From contig VIIQ02000643.1 of NCBI GenBank assembly GCA_007449985.2, positions 472,001 to 536,000 of the forward strand: a stretch of DNA of 64,000 bases. Direction: 5' to 3'. Of this stretch, positions 1-12,540 are shown piece by piece. The notes beneath the pieces were generated by a model that saw only the letters and a list, made by a program, of their open reading frames with translations, made no database searches and was not told the DNA's origin. The translations under genes were made by a program, and so were the position numbers. Position 1 is the stretch's first letter. Each line of letters starts with the position of its first letter. Source of the stretch: Desmodesmus armatus (lineage: Eukaryota; Chlorophyta; Chlorophyceae; Sphaeropleales; Scenedesmaceae).

Positions 1-375
1 ATATGGCAGGGAAACGCACACATATCCGTAAAACAACTCACATATAAGTCACAGGCCTGCTTGGGGACAGAAGGCTTGTGTGTGATTGGTCGGAAAGATA
101 CCGCGAGAGTGACCAAGAGTGAGGGCACGCCACTGAGCATGATGATGCCATGCTCGCAGGCTACATCAATGGTGATTCCATGCTGCCCTTCGGTCTTCCC
201 CATCATCTGGCCTTGAGCTCCCGGAACGCTCTCTGATTTTTTTGCAGGCCAATCTGATAGGTGGACGTTTGTTTTCAGGCAAATTGCGTCAACAAAATCA
301 TTTGCGTCAACAAAACCAAAGCTATCAGGCTCTTAAACCTCCTTTGGAGTTGACACACACATAAAGCATTTCAAA
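1..375. other. Upstream flank, no gene seen
   Basis: No coding exon recognised. The last ~100 bases lead into the first ATG of the glycosyltransferase gene and presumably hold its promoter and 5' UTR. No TATA-like box or clear initiator stands out. Confidence 0.4.
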
Positions 376-1750
376 ATGCATCCAACCAAGCTCATCATCG
401 TGACATGTATTGCTTCGTTCGCCATGATGTTCATTGGCTTGCAGCTGGCTTCAGGCCATTGGGGCCCAGTAAAAGGGGGTTGGGCATTGCAGCCGCGCTG
501 GGCACGGTTGAGGGACCCAAAACAAGCACCAATTCCCATGGTTGGGTTATCCCTTCCGACATCAACCCTTCAATTTTTCCCTCAATCAGCCCGCTGCACG
601 ACAGGGTGGATGGCTCAGTACACAAAGCTGCAGGCAGATGTACAAGGTGGCAAGCTACCACAACGATACTTGGTTTCAGTGTCTGTTGAGGCAGGCCTAG
701 CCGATAGGTTGACAGGTCTCATCACACATCTCTGGCATGCAGTGCTCACCCATCGAGCCCTGGTTACAGTTAACTATGGTGCTCTACCCCCCTTCCAAGC
801 CATGTGCAATTCCCCTTTCATTGAATGGTCTCGCCGACCAGGCGATGTCTCAGATGAAGCAGTTGAACCACTGAAGTATACATACAAAGGACAAAGGGGC
901 TACCCGGGCCACATGAGGTTCCTGCCTGCAAGCCTGGACCCTCACACCTACCAGATGTTGTACCTCATCAATGGCCCCGAACAGAACCTGACAGTCTACC
1001 AGCACGGCAACATCAGCACCGCTGTCAGCACCGACCCTGCATACCTCCTGGCAGCCACCAACAGAGGACGGACCTGGGCCCTAGCCACAAATTCCTTTAC
1101 AAGCAATCTTTTTGGAATTTTGGGGTCCCACCACATGATGCATTCATGTGTGGGTTCTTTTTTCTGTGCTCCCCAGTCGCTGCCATTCAACAGTACTACC
1201 ATAAGTACTGGGCCGCCTTGCAGGAGCATGGAGTGCTGAAGATTGGCATCCAAATTCGCGTGGGTGATGGTGTTTTTCAGAAGGCAGAGGAAGAGCAGCA
1301 GCCAGCTGATGCGATCAAAATTGGTGCAGAGTGGTTTGACTGTGCTGAGCAATTGGAAAAGGCGTATGCAGCTCCAGGGCAGAAAGTGGTGTGGTATCTC
1401 AACTCAGACTCAAAGCAACTGCGCAAGGCTGCCAAGCTAGTATATGGTGACAAGCTGATCACCGACGTTGATCTAAAGATGACTCATCCAGACTGTCACC
1501 AAAACAGTGATGGCGCAGCATGCCAGCAGGCAGCCTTGGATGAATCTTTACAGCACTCGCTGGGGGCCATGCTCACGTTCAGCTTGACAGACTACCATGT
1601 CATTTCAGGACACAGCGGTTTGGGCGCCTAGGGGCTTGGCTGTCTGGGCGGTGGGGAAATATATATCAAGTGGACAGAGGCCAGGGCGGATGCACACCAG
1701 GACAGCCCGTGCCATTGGAACAGTCAGCGTATCACCACTCTGGTGTTTGA
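376..1750 (+). CDS. Golgi fucosyltransferase-like glycosyltransferase, two single-base breaks
   Basis: Predicted type II membrane glycosyltransferase of the secretory pathway, about 458 residues if read through two breaks. The start at 376 opens a hydrophobic signal anchor (residues ~6-26). A region reading ATNRGRTWAL is followed by GIQIRVGD (about 1250-1273), the IRxGD nucleotide-sugar signature of plant/algal GT37- and NodZ-like fucosyltransferases. The C-terminal part has SLTDYHVISGHSGLG and ends in HHSGV before TGA at 1748. The frame changes twice, each as if one base were missing: in the T-run near 1156-1163 (frame 1 to 3) and at about 1627-1630 (frame 3 to 2). Downstream residues fit the family only after each shift. 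No intron is needed. The satellite starts ~130 bases after the stop. Acceptor sugar cannot be told. It may be an intact gene with sequencing indels or a young pseudogene. Confidence 0.7.
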
Positions 1751-1875
1751 GGGAAATTCATAGCAGGCGGTGGCTGCAGCTGCAGTTGTGCAACTATACG
1801 TGAGTACGAGTTGTTGTGCTTGTGCTCAACACTGCATTGTTGTGTGTGTTGGGAATTCCAGGCCTATGCGGGAGA

Positions 1876-1880
1876 TGTAA
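1876..1880 (+). promoter_or_regulatory. TGTAA polyadenylation motif
   Basis: TGTAA is the usual polyadenylation signal of volvocalean algae. This copy lies ~125 bases after the glycosyltransferase stop, exactly where the satellite begins, so the transcript may end in the first repeat unit. Confidence 0.4.
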
Positions 1881-3614
1881 ATACACATCATGCAATTTAG
1901 CGTGGAGTGCCATGTGCTGTGCATTTCATTACAACCTCCAGTGGCATGAAATGCAGTGTGGTGTTGATGTGTGAGACTTTGGCAGCGCTGATGCGAGGCA
2001 TATGGGGGGCAAGGGGAGGGGCATTGATGGTGGCCTGTAACTCTGTCTTAGTCTACCAACAAGCAGTCGCCATTCAGCAAGTATTTGTTCTGGGAACATA
2101 AGCATTGAAAAGCACCAGCCTCATGGGAACCATTGTGGTGCTGATGCGGGCGAGTTTGGTTGCACTGAAACTATGCATGATGGGGGGGGGGGGGGGGGGG
2201 CAGGGGGGGGGGGTCAAAACGCTGTCTCAAGCATCAACACACATCATGCAAGTTAGCGTGGAGTGCCATGTGCTGTGCATTTCATTACAACCTCCAGTGG
2301 CATGAAATGCAGTGTGGTGTTGATGTGTGAGACTTTGGCAGCGCTGATGCGAGGCATATGGGGGGCAAGGGGAGGGGGAGGGGCATTGATGGTGGCCTGT
2401 AACTCTGTCTTAGTCTCCCAACAAGCAGTCGCCATTCAGCAAGTATTTGTTCTGGGAACATAAGCATTGAAAAGCACCAGCCTCATGGGAACCACTGTGG
2501 TGCTGATGCGGGCGAGTTTGGTTGCACTGAAACTATGCATGATGGGGGGGGGGGGGGGGGGGGGGGGGGGGGTCAAAACGCTGTCTCAAGCATCAACACA
2601 CATCATGCAAGTTAGCGTGGAGTGCCATGTGCTGTGCATTTCATTACAACCTCCAGTGGCATGAAATGCAGTGTGGTGTTGATGTGTGAGACTTTGGCAG
2701 AGCTGATGCGAGGCATATGGGGGGCAAGGGGAGGGGGAGGGGCATTGATGGTGGCCTGTAACTCTGTCTTAGTCTCCCAACAAGCAGTCGCCATTCAGCA
2801 AGTATTTGTTCTGGGAACATAAGCATTGAAAAGCACCAGCCTCATGGGAACCATTGTGGTGCTGATGCGGGCGAGTTTGGTTGCACTGAAACTATGCATG
2901 ATGGGGGGGGGGGGGGGCAGGGGGGGTGGGGGGTCAAAACGCTGTCTCAAGCATCAACACACATCATGCAAGTTAGCGTGGAGTGCCATGTGCTGTGCAT
3001 TTCATTACAACCTCCAGTAGCATGAAATGCAGTGTGGTGTTGATGTGTGAGACTTTGGCAGCGCTGATGCGAGGCATATGGGGGGCAAGGGGAGGGGGAG
3101 GGGCATTGATGGTGGCCTGTAACTCTGTCTTAGTCTCCCAACAAGCAGTCGCCATTCAGCAAGTATTTGTTCTGGGAACATAAGCATTGAAAAGCACCAG
3201 CCTCATGGGAACCATTGTGGTGCTGATGCGGGCGAGTTTGGTTGCACTGAAACTATGCATGATGGGGGGGGGGGGGGTGGGGGGGTCAAAACGCTGTCTC
3301 AAGCATCAACACACATCATGCAAGTTAGCGTGGAGTGCCATGTGCTGTGCATTTCATTACAACCTCCAGTGGCATGAAATGCAGTGTGGTGTTGATGTGT
3401 GAGACTTTGGCAGCGCTGATGCGAGGCATATGGGGGGCAAGGTAGGGGGAGGGGCATTGATGGTGGCCTGTAACTCTGTCTTAGTCTCCCAACAAGCAGT
3501 CGCCATTCAGCAAGTATTTGTTCTGGGAACATAAGCATTGAAAAGCACCAGCCTCATGGGAACCATTGTGGTGCTGATGCGGGCGAGTTTGGTTGCACTG
3601 AAACTATGCATGAT

Positions 3615-3648
<34 letters not shown>

Positions 3649-5043
3649 CAAAACGCTGTCTCAAGCATCAACACACATCATGCAAGTTAGCGTGGAGTGC
3701 CATGTGCTGTGCATTTCATTACAACCTCCAGTGGCATGAAATGCAGTGTGGTGTTGATGTGTGAGACTTTGGCAGCGCTGATGCGAGGCATATGGGGGGC
3801 AAGGGGAGGGGGAGGGGCATTGATGGTGGCCTGTAACTCTGTCTTAGTCTCCCAACAAGCAGTCGCCATTCAGCAAGTATTTGTTCTGGGAACATAAGCA
3901 TTGAAAAGCACCAGCCTCATGGGAACCACTGTGGTGCTGATGCGGGCGAGTTTGGTTGCACTGAAACTATGCATGATGGGGGGGGGGGGGCAGGGGGGGG
4001 GGGGGGTCAAAACGCTGTCTCAAGCATCAACACACATCATGCAAGTTAGCGTGGAGTGCCATGTGCTGTGCATTTCATTACAACCTCCAGTGGCATGAAA
4101 TGCAGTGTGGTGTTGATGTGTGAGACTTTGGCAGCGCTGATGCGAGGCATATGGGGGGCAAGGGGAGGGGGAGGGGCATTGATGGTGGCCTGTAACTATG
4201 TCTTAGTCTCCCAACAAGCAGTCGCCATTCAGCAAGTTTGTGTTCTGGGAACATGGCATTGAAAAGCACCAGCCTCATGGGAACCACTGTGGTGCTGATG
4301 CGGGCGATTTGGTTGCACTGAAACTATGCATGATGGGGGGGGGGGGGGGGCAGGGGGGGGGGGGGGGGGTCAAAACGCTGTCTCAAGCATCAACACACAT
4401 CATGCAAGTTAGCGTGGAGTGCCATGTGCTGTGCATTTCATTACAACCTCCAGTAGCATGAAATGCAGTGTGGTGTTGATGTGTGAGACTTTGGCAGCGC
4501 TGATGCGAGGCATATGGGGGGCAAGGGGAGGGGGAGGGGCATTGATGGTGGCCTGTAACTCTGTCTTAGTCTCCCAACAAGCAGTCGCCATTCAGCAAGT
4601 ATTTGTTCTGGGAACATAAGCATTGAAAAGCACCAGCCTCATGGGAACCATTGTGGTGCTGATGCGGGCGAGTTTGGTTGCACTGAAACTATGCATGATG
4701 GGGGGGGGGGGGGTCAAAACGCTGTCTCAAGCATCAACACACATCATGCAAGTTAGCGTGGAGTGCCATGTGCTGTGCATTTCATTACAACCTCCAGTAG
4801 CATGAAATGCAGTGTGGTGTTGATGTGTGAGACTTTGGCAGCGCTGATGCGAGGCATATGGGGGGCAAGGGGAGGGGGAGGGGCATTGATGGTGGCCTGT
4901 AACTCTGTCTTAGTCTCCCAACAAGCAGTCGCCATTCAGCAAGTATTTGTTCTGGGAACATAAGCATTGAAAAGCACCAGCCTCATGGGAACCATTGTGG
5001 TGCTGATGCGGGCGAGTTTGGTTGCACTGAAACTATGCATGAT

Positions 5044-5076
<33 letters not shown>

Positions 5077-6475
5077 CAAAACGCTGTCTCAAGCATCAAC
5101 ACACATCATGCAAGTTAGCGTGGAGTGCCATGTGCTGTGCATTTCATTACAACCTCCAGTAGCATGAAATGCAGTGTGGTGTTGATGTGTGAGACTTTGG
5201 CAGCGCTGATGCGAGGCATATGGGGGGCAAGGGGAGGGGGAGGGGCATTGATGGTGGCCTGTAACTCTGTCTTAGTCTCCCAACAAGCAGTCGCCATTCA
5301 GCAAGTATTTGTTCTGGGAACATAAGCATTGAAAAGCACCAGCCTCATGGGAACCATTGTGGTGCTGATGCGGGCGAGTTTGGTTGCACTGAAACTATGC
5401 ATGATGGGGGGGGGGGGGGGTCAAAACGCTGTCTCAAGCATCAACACACATCATGCAAGTTAGCGTGGAGTGCCATGTGCTGTGCATTTCATTACAACCT
5501 CCAGTGGCATGAAATGCAGTGTGGTGTTGATGTGTGAGACTTTGGCAGCGCTGATGCGAGGCATATGGGGGGCAAGGTAGGGGGAGGGGCATTGATGGTG
5601 GCCTGTAACTCTGTCTTAGTCTCCCAACAAGCAGTCGCCATTCAGCAAGTATTTGTTCTGGGAACATAAGCATTGAAAAGCACCAGCCTCATGGGAACCA
5701 TTGTGGTGCTGATGCGGGCGAGTTTGGTTGCACTGAAACTATGCATGATGGGGGGGGGGGGGGGGGGCAGGGGGGGGGGGGGTCAAAACGCTGTCTCAAG
5801 CATCAACACACATCATGCAAGTTAGCGTGGAGTGCCATGTGCTGTGCATTTCATTACAACCTCCAGTGGCATGAAATGCAGTGTGGTGTTGATGTGTGAG
5901 ACTTTGGCAGCGCTGATGCGAGGCATATGGGGGGCAAGGGGAGGGGGAGGGGCATTGATGGTGGCCTGTAACTCTGTCTTAGTCTCCCAACAAGCAGTCG
6001 CCATTCAGCAAGTATTTGTTCTGGGAACATAAGCATTGAAAAGCACCAGCCTCATGGGAACCATTGTGGTGCTGATGCGGGCGAGTTTGGTTGCACTGAA
6101 ACTATGCATGATGGGGGGGGGGGGGGGGGCAGGGGGGGGGGGGGGTCAAAACGCTGTCTCAAGCATCAACACACATCATGCAAGTTAGCGTGGAGTGCCA
6201 TGTGCTGTGCATTTCATTACAACCTCCAGTGGCATGAAATGCAGTGTGGTGTTGATGTGTGAGACTTTGGCAGCGCTGATGCGAGGCATATGGGGGGCAA
6301 GGGGAGGGGGAGGGGCATTGATGGTGGCCTGTAACTCTGTCTTAGTCTCCCAACAAGCAGTCGCCATTCAGCAAGTATTTGTTCTGGGAACATAAGCATT
6401 GAAAAGCACCAGCCTCATGGGAACCACTGTGGTGCTGATGCGGGCGAGTTTGGTTGCACTGAAACTATGCATGAT

Positions 6476-6507
<32 letters not shown>

Positions 6508-6836
6508 CAAAACGCTGTCTCAAGCATCAACACACATCATGCAAGTTAGCGTGGAGTGCCATGTGCTGTGCATTTCATTACAACCTCCAGTGGCATGAAA
6601 TGCAGTGTGGTGTTGATGTGTGAGACTTTGGCAGCGCTGATGCGAGGCATATGGGGGGCAAGGGGAGGGGGAGGGGCATTGATGGTGGCCTGTAACTCTG
6701 TCTTAGTCTCCCAACAAGCAGTCGCCATTCAGCAAGTATTTGTTCTGGGAACATAAGCATTGAAAAGCACCAGCCTCATGGGAACCATTGTGGTGCTGAT
6801 GCGGGCGAGTTTGGTTGCACTGAAACTATGCATGAT

Positions 6837-6870
<34 letters not shown>

Positions 6871-8280
6871 CAAAACGCTGTCTCAAGCATCAACACACAT
6901 CATGCAAGTTAGCGTGGAGTGCCATGTGCTGTGCATTTCATTACAACCTCCAGTAGCATGAAATGCAGTGTGGTGTTGATGTGTGAGACTTTGGCAGCGC
7001 TGATGCGAGGCATATGGGGGGCAAGGGGAGGGGGAGGGGCATTGATGGTGGCCTGTAACTCTGTCTTAGTCTCCCAACAAGCAGTCGCCATTCAGCAAGT
7101 ATTTGTTCTGGGAACATAAGCATTGAAAAGCACCAGCCTCATGGGAACCATTGTGGTGCTGATGCGGGCGAGTTTGGTTGCACTGAAACTATGCATGATG
7201 GGGGGGGGGGGGGGGGGGGGGGGTCAAAACGCTGTCTCAAGCATCAACACACATCATGCAAGTTAGCGTGGAGTGCCATGTGCTGTGCATTTCATTACAA
7301 CCTCCAGTGGCATGAAATGCAGTGTGGTGTTGATGTGTGAGACTTTGGCAGCGCTGATGCGAGGCATATGGGGGGCAAGGGAGGGGGAGGGGCATTGATG
7401 GTGGCCTGTAACTCTGTCTTAGTCTCCCAACAAGCAGTCGCCATTCAGCAAGTATTTGTTCTGGGAACATAAGCATTGAAAAGCACCAGCCTCATGGGAA
7501 CCATTGTGGTGCTGATGCGGGCGAGTTTGGTTGCACTGAAACTATGCATGATGGGGGGGGGGGGGGGGGGCAGGGGGGGGGGGGGGGTCAAAACGCTGTC
7601 TCAAGCATCAACACACATCATGCAAGTTAGCGTGGAGTGCCATGTGCTGTGCATTTCATTACAACCTCCAGTGGCATGAAATGCAGTGTGGTGTTGATGT
7701 GTGAGACTTTGGCAGCGCTGATGCGAGGCATATGGGGGGCAAGGGGAGGGGGAGGGGCATTGATGGTGGCCTGTAACTCTGTCTTAGTCTCCCAACAAGC
7801 AGTCGCCATTCAGCAAGTATTTGTTCTGGGAACATAAGCATTGAAAAGCACCAGCCTCATGGGAACCACTGTGGTGCTGATGCGGGCGAGTTTGGTTGCA
7901 CTGAAACTATGCATGATGGGGGGGGGGGGGGGGGCAGGGGGGGGGGGGGGTCAAAACGCTGTCTCAAGCATCAACACACATCATGCAAGTTAGCGTGGAG
8001 TGCCATGTGCTGTGCATTTCATTACAACCTCCAGTGGCATGAAATGCAGTGTGGTGTTGATGTGTGAGACTTTGGCAGCGCTGATGCGAGGCATATGGGG
8101 GGCAAGGGGAGGGGGAGGGGCATTGATGGTGGCCTGTAACTCTGTCTTAGTCTCCCAACAAGCAGTCGCCATTCAGCAAGTATTTGTTCTGGGAACATAA
8201 GCATTGAAAAGCACCAGCCTCATGGGAACCATTGTGGTGCTGATGCGGGCGAGTTTGGTTGCACTGAAACTATGCATGAT

Positions 8281-8316
<36 letters not shown>

Positions 8317-9007
8317 CAAAACGCTGTCTCAAGCATCAACACACATCATGCAAGTTAGCGTGGAGTGCCATGTGCTGTGCATTTCATTACAACCTCCAGT
8401 GGCATGAAATGCAGTGTGGTGTTGATGTGTGAGACTTTGGCAGCGCTGATGCGAGGCATATGGGGGGCAAGGGGAGGGGGAGGGGCATTGATGGTGGCCT
8501 GTAACTCTGTCTTAGTCTCCCAACAAGCAGTCGCCATTCAGCAAGTATTTGTTCTGGGAACATAAGCATTGAAAAGCACCAGCCTCATGGGAACCATTGT
8601 GGTGCTGATGCGGGCGAGTTTGGTTGCACTGAAACTATGCATGATGGGGGGGGGGGGGGGGGGCAGGGGGGGGGGGGTCAAAACGCTGTCTCAAGCATCA
8701 ACACACATCATGCAAGTTAGCGTGGAGTGCCATGTGCTGTGCATTTCATTACAACCTCCAGTAGCATGAAATGCAGTGTGGTGTTGATGTGTGAGACTTT
8801 GGCAGCGCTGATGCGAGGCATATGGGGGGCAAGGGGAGGGGGAGGGGCATTGATGGTGGCCTGTAACTCTGTCTTAGTCTCCCAACAAGCAGTCGCCATT
8901 CAGCAAGTATTTGTTCTGGGAACATAAGCATTGAAAAGCACCAGCCTCATGGGAACCATTGTGGTGCTGATGCGGGCGAGTTTGGTTGCACTGAAACTAT
9001 GCATGAT

Positions 9008-9039
<32 letters not shown>

Positions 9040-9727
9040 CAAAACGCTGTCTCAAGCATCAACACACATCATGCAAGTTAGCGTGGAGTGCCATGTGCTG
9101 TGCATTTCATTACAACCTCCAGTGGCATGAAATGCAGTGTGGTGTTGATGTGTGAGACTTTGGCAGCGCTGATGCGAGGCATATGGGGGGCAAGGGGAGG
9201 GGGAGGGGCATTGATGGTGGCCTGTAACTCTGTCTTAGTCTCCCAACAAGCAGTCGCCATTCAGCAAGTATTTGTTCTGGGAACATAAGCATTGAAAAGC
9301 ACCAGCCTCATGGGAACCACTGTGGTGCTGATGCGGGCGAGTTTGGTTGCACTGAAACTATGCATGATGGGGGGGGGGGGGGGGGGGGGGGGGGGGGTCA
9401 AAACGCTGTCTCAAGCATCAACACACATCATGCAAGTTAGCGTGGAGTGCCATGTGCTGTGCATTTCATTACAACCTCCAGTGGCATGAAATGCAGTGTG
9501 GTGTTGATGTGTGAGACTTTGGCAGCGCTGATGCGAGGCATATGGGGGGCAAGGGGAGGGGGAGGGGCATTGATGGTGGCCTGTAACTCTGTCTTAGTCT
9601 CCCAACAAGCAGTCGCCATTCAGCAAGTATTTGTTCTGGGAACATAAGCATTGAAAAGCACCAGCCTCATGGGAACCATTGTGGTGCTGATGCGGGCGAG
9701 TTTGGTTGCACTGAAACTATGCATGAT

Positions 9728-9762
<35 letters not shown>

Positions 9763-12540
9763 CAAAACGCTGTCTCAAGCATCAACACACATCATGCAAG
9801 TTAGCGTGGAGTGCCATGTGCTGTGCATTTCATTACAACCTCCAGTAGCATGAAATGCAGTGTGGTGTTGATGTGTGAGACTTTGGCAGCGCTGATGCGA
9901 GGCATATGGGGGGCAAGGGGAGGGGGAGGGGCATTGATGGTGGCCTGTAACTCTGTCTTAGTCTCCCAACAAGCAGTCGCCATTCAGCAAGTATTTGTTC
10001 TGGGAACATAAGCATTGAAAAGCACCAGCCTCATGGGAACCATTGTGGTGCTGATGCGGGCGAGTTTGGTTGCACTGAAACTATGCATGATGGGGGGGGG
10101 GGGTGGGGGGGTCAAAACGCTGTCTCAAGCATCAACACACATCATGCAAGTTAGCGTGGAGTGCCATGTGCTGTGCATTTCATTACAACCTCCAGTGGCA
10201 TGAAATGCAGTGTGGTGTTGATGTGTGAGACTTTGGCAGCGCTGATGCGAGGCATATGGGGGGCAAGGTAGGGGGAGGGGCATTGATGGTGGCCTGTAAC
10301 TCTGTCTTAGTCTCCCAACAAGCAGTCGCCATTCAGCAAGTATTTGTTCTGGGAACATAAGCATTAAAATGCACCAGCCTCATGGGAACCATTGTGGTGC
10401 TGATGCGGGCGAGTTTGGTTGCACTGAAACTATGCATGATGGGGGGGGGGGGGGGGGCAGGGGGGGGGGGGTCAAAACGCTGTCTCAAGCATCAACACAC
10501 ATCATGCAAGTTAGCGTGGAGTGCCATGTGCTGTGCATTTCATTACAACCTCCAGTGGCATGAAATGCAGTGTGGTGTTGATGTGTGAGACTTTGGCAGC
10601 GCTGATGCGAGGCATATGAGGGGCAAGGGGAGGGGGAGGGGCATTGATGGTGGCCTGTAACTCTGTCTTAGTCTCCCAACAAGCAGTCGCCATTCAGCAA
10701 GTTGTGTTCTGGGCACGTGAGCATTGAAAAGCACCAGCCACATGGGAACCACTATGGTGCTGATGCGGGCGATTTTGGTTGCGCTGAAACTCGGGCATGA
10801 AGGGGGGGGAGGGGGGTCAAAACGCTGTCTCAAGCATAAACACACATCATGCATTTTAGCGTGGAGTGCCATGTGCTGTGCATTTCATTACAACCTCCAG
10901 TAGCATGAAATGCAGTGTGGTGTTGATGTGTGAGACTTTGGCAGCGCTGATGCGAGGCATATGGGGGGCAAGGGGAGGGGGAGGGGCATTGATGGTGCCT
11001 GTAACTCTGTCTTAGTCTCCCAACAAGCAGTCGCCATTCAGCAAGTATTTGTTTTGGGAACATAAGCATTAAAAAGCACCAGCCTCATGGGAACCATTGT
11101 GGTGCTGATGTGGGCGAGTTTGGTTGCACTGAAACTATGCATGATGGGGGGGGGGGGGGGGCAGGGGGGGGGGGTCAAAACGCTGTCTCAAGCATCAACA
11201 CACATCATGCAAGTTAGCGTGGAGTGCCATGTGCTGTGCATTTCATTACAACCTCCAGTGGCATGAAATGCAGTGTGGTGTTGATGTGTGAGACTTTGGC
11301 AGAGCTGATGCGAGGCAAATGGGGGGCAGGGGAGGGGGAGGGGCATTGATGGTGGCCTGTAACTCTGTCTTGGTCTCCCAACAAGCAGTCGCCATTCAGC
11401 AAGTTTGTGTTCTGGGCACGTGAGCATTGAAATGCACCAGCCACATGGGAACCACTATGGTGCTGATGCGGGCGATTTTGGTTGCACTGAAACTATGCAT
11501 GAATGGAGGGGGGGGGGGTCAAAACGCTGTCTCAAGCATCAACACACATCATGCAATTCAGCGTGGAGTGCCATGTGCTGTGCATTTCATTACAACCTCC
11601 AGTGGCATGAAATGCAGTGTGGTGTTGATGTGTGGGAATTTGGCAGCGCTGATGCGAGGCATATGGGGGGCAAGGGAAGGGGGAGGGGCAATGATGGTGG
11701 CCTGTAACTCTGTCTTGGTCTCCCAACAAGCAGTCGCCATTCAGCAAGTATTTGTTCTGGGAACATAAGCATTAAAAGCACCAGCCTCATGGGAACCATT
11801 GTGGTGCTGATGTGGGCGAGTGTGGTTGCACTGAAACTATGCATGATGGGGGGGGGGGGGCAGGGGGGGGGGTCAAAACGCTGTCTCAAGCATCAACACA
11901 CATCATGCAAGTTAGCGTGGAGTGCCATGTGCTGTGCATTTCATTACAACCTCCAGTGGCATGAAATGCAGTGTGGTGTTGATTGTGAGACTTTGGCAGC
12001 GCTGATGCGAGGCATATGGGGGCAAGGGGAGGGGGAGGGGCATTGATGGTGGCCTGTAACTCTGTCTTAGTCTCCCAACAAGCAGTCGCCATTCAGCAAG
12101 TATTTGTTTGGGAACATAAGCATTGAAATGCACCAGCCTCATGGGAACCATTGTGGTGCTGATGTGGGCGAGTTTGGTTGCACTGAAACTATGCATGATG
12201 GGGGGGGGGGGCAGGGGGGGTGGGTCAAAATGCTGTCTCAAGCATCAACACACATCATGCAATTCAGCGTGGAGTGCCATGTGCTGTGCATTTCATTACA
12301 ACCTCCAGTAGCATGAAATGCAGTGTGGTGTTGATGTGTGAGACTTTGGCAGAGCTGATGCGATGCAAATGGGGGGCAGGGGAGGGGGAGGGGCAAAGAT
12401 GGTGGCCTGTAACTCTGTCTTGGTCTCCCAACAAGCAGTCGCCATTCAGCAAGTTTGTGTTCTGGGCACGTGAGCATTTAAATGCACCAGCCACATGGGA
12501 ACCACTATGGTGCTGATGCGCGCGATTTTGGTTGCACTGA
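1881..12540 (+). repeat. 360-bp satellite array, homogeneous block
   Basis: About 30 head-to-tail units with spacing 344-365 bp (for example repeats of GTGGAGTGCCATGTGCTGTG at ~1902, 2259, 2618, 2979). Units are almost identical to ~10.7 kb and slightly more varied after. Each unit has a G-tract of about 10-35 bases after GCATGAT, often broken by CA or T, which accounts for most length variation; a second G-rich stretch (GGGGGGCAAGGGGAGG) lies mid-unit. Single-base variants (CAGTGGCAT/CAGTAGCAT; GGCAAGGTAGGGG) recur in non-random order. The 60-79-residue open frames inside are by-products of the repeat with no start context or domain. The left edge abuts the glycosyltransferase gene abruptly, without a degenerate margin. 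Confidence 0.97.

Noticed and set aside
1148..1176. A 29-base intron in the glycosyltransferase gene (GT...AG fits the frame)
   Set aside because: Too short for a normal intron, and the residues inside it (GSFF...CSP) match the expected protein when one base is added.
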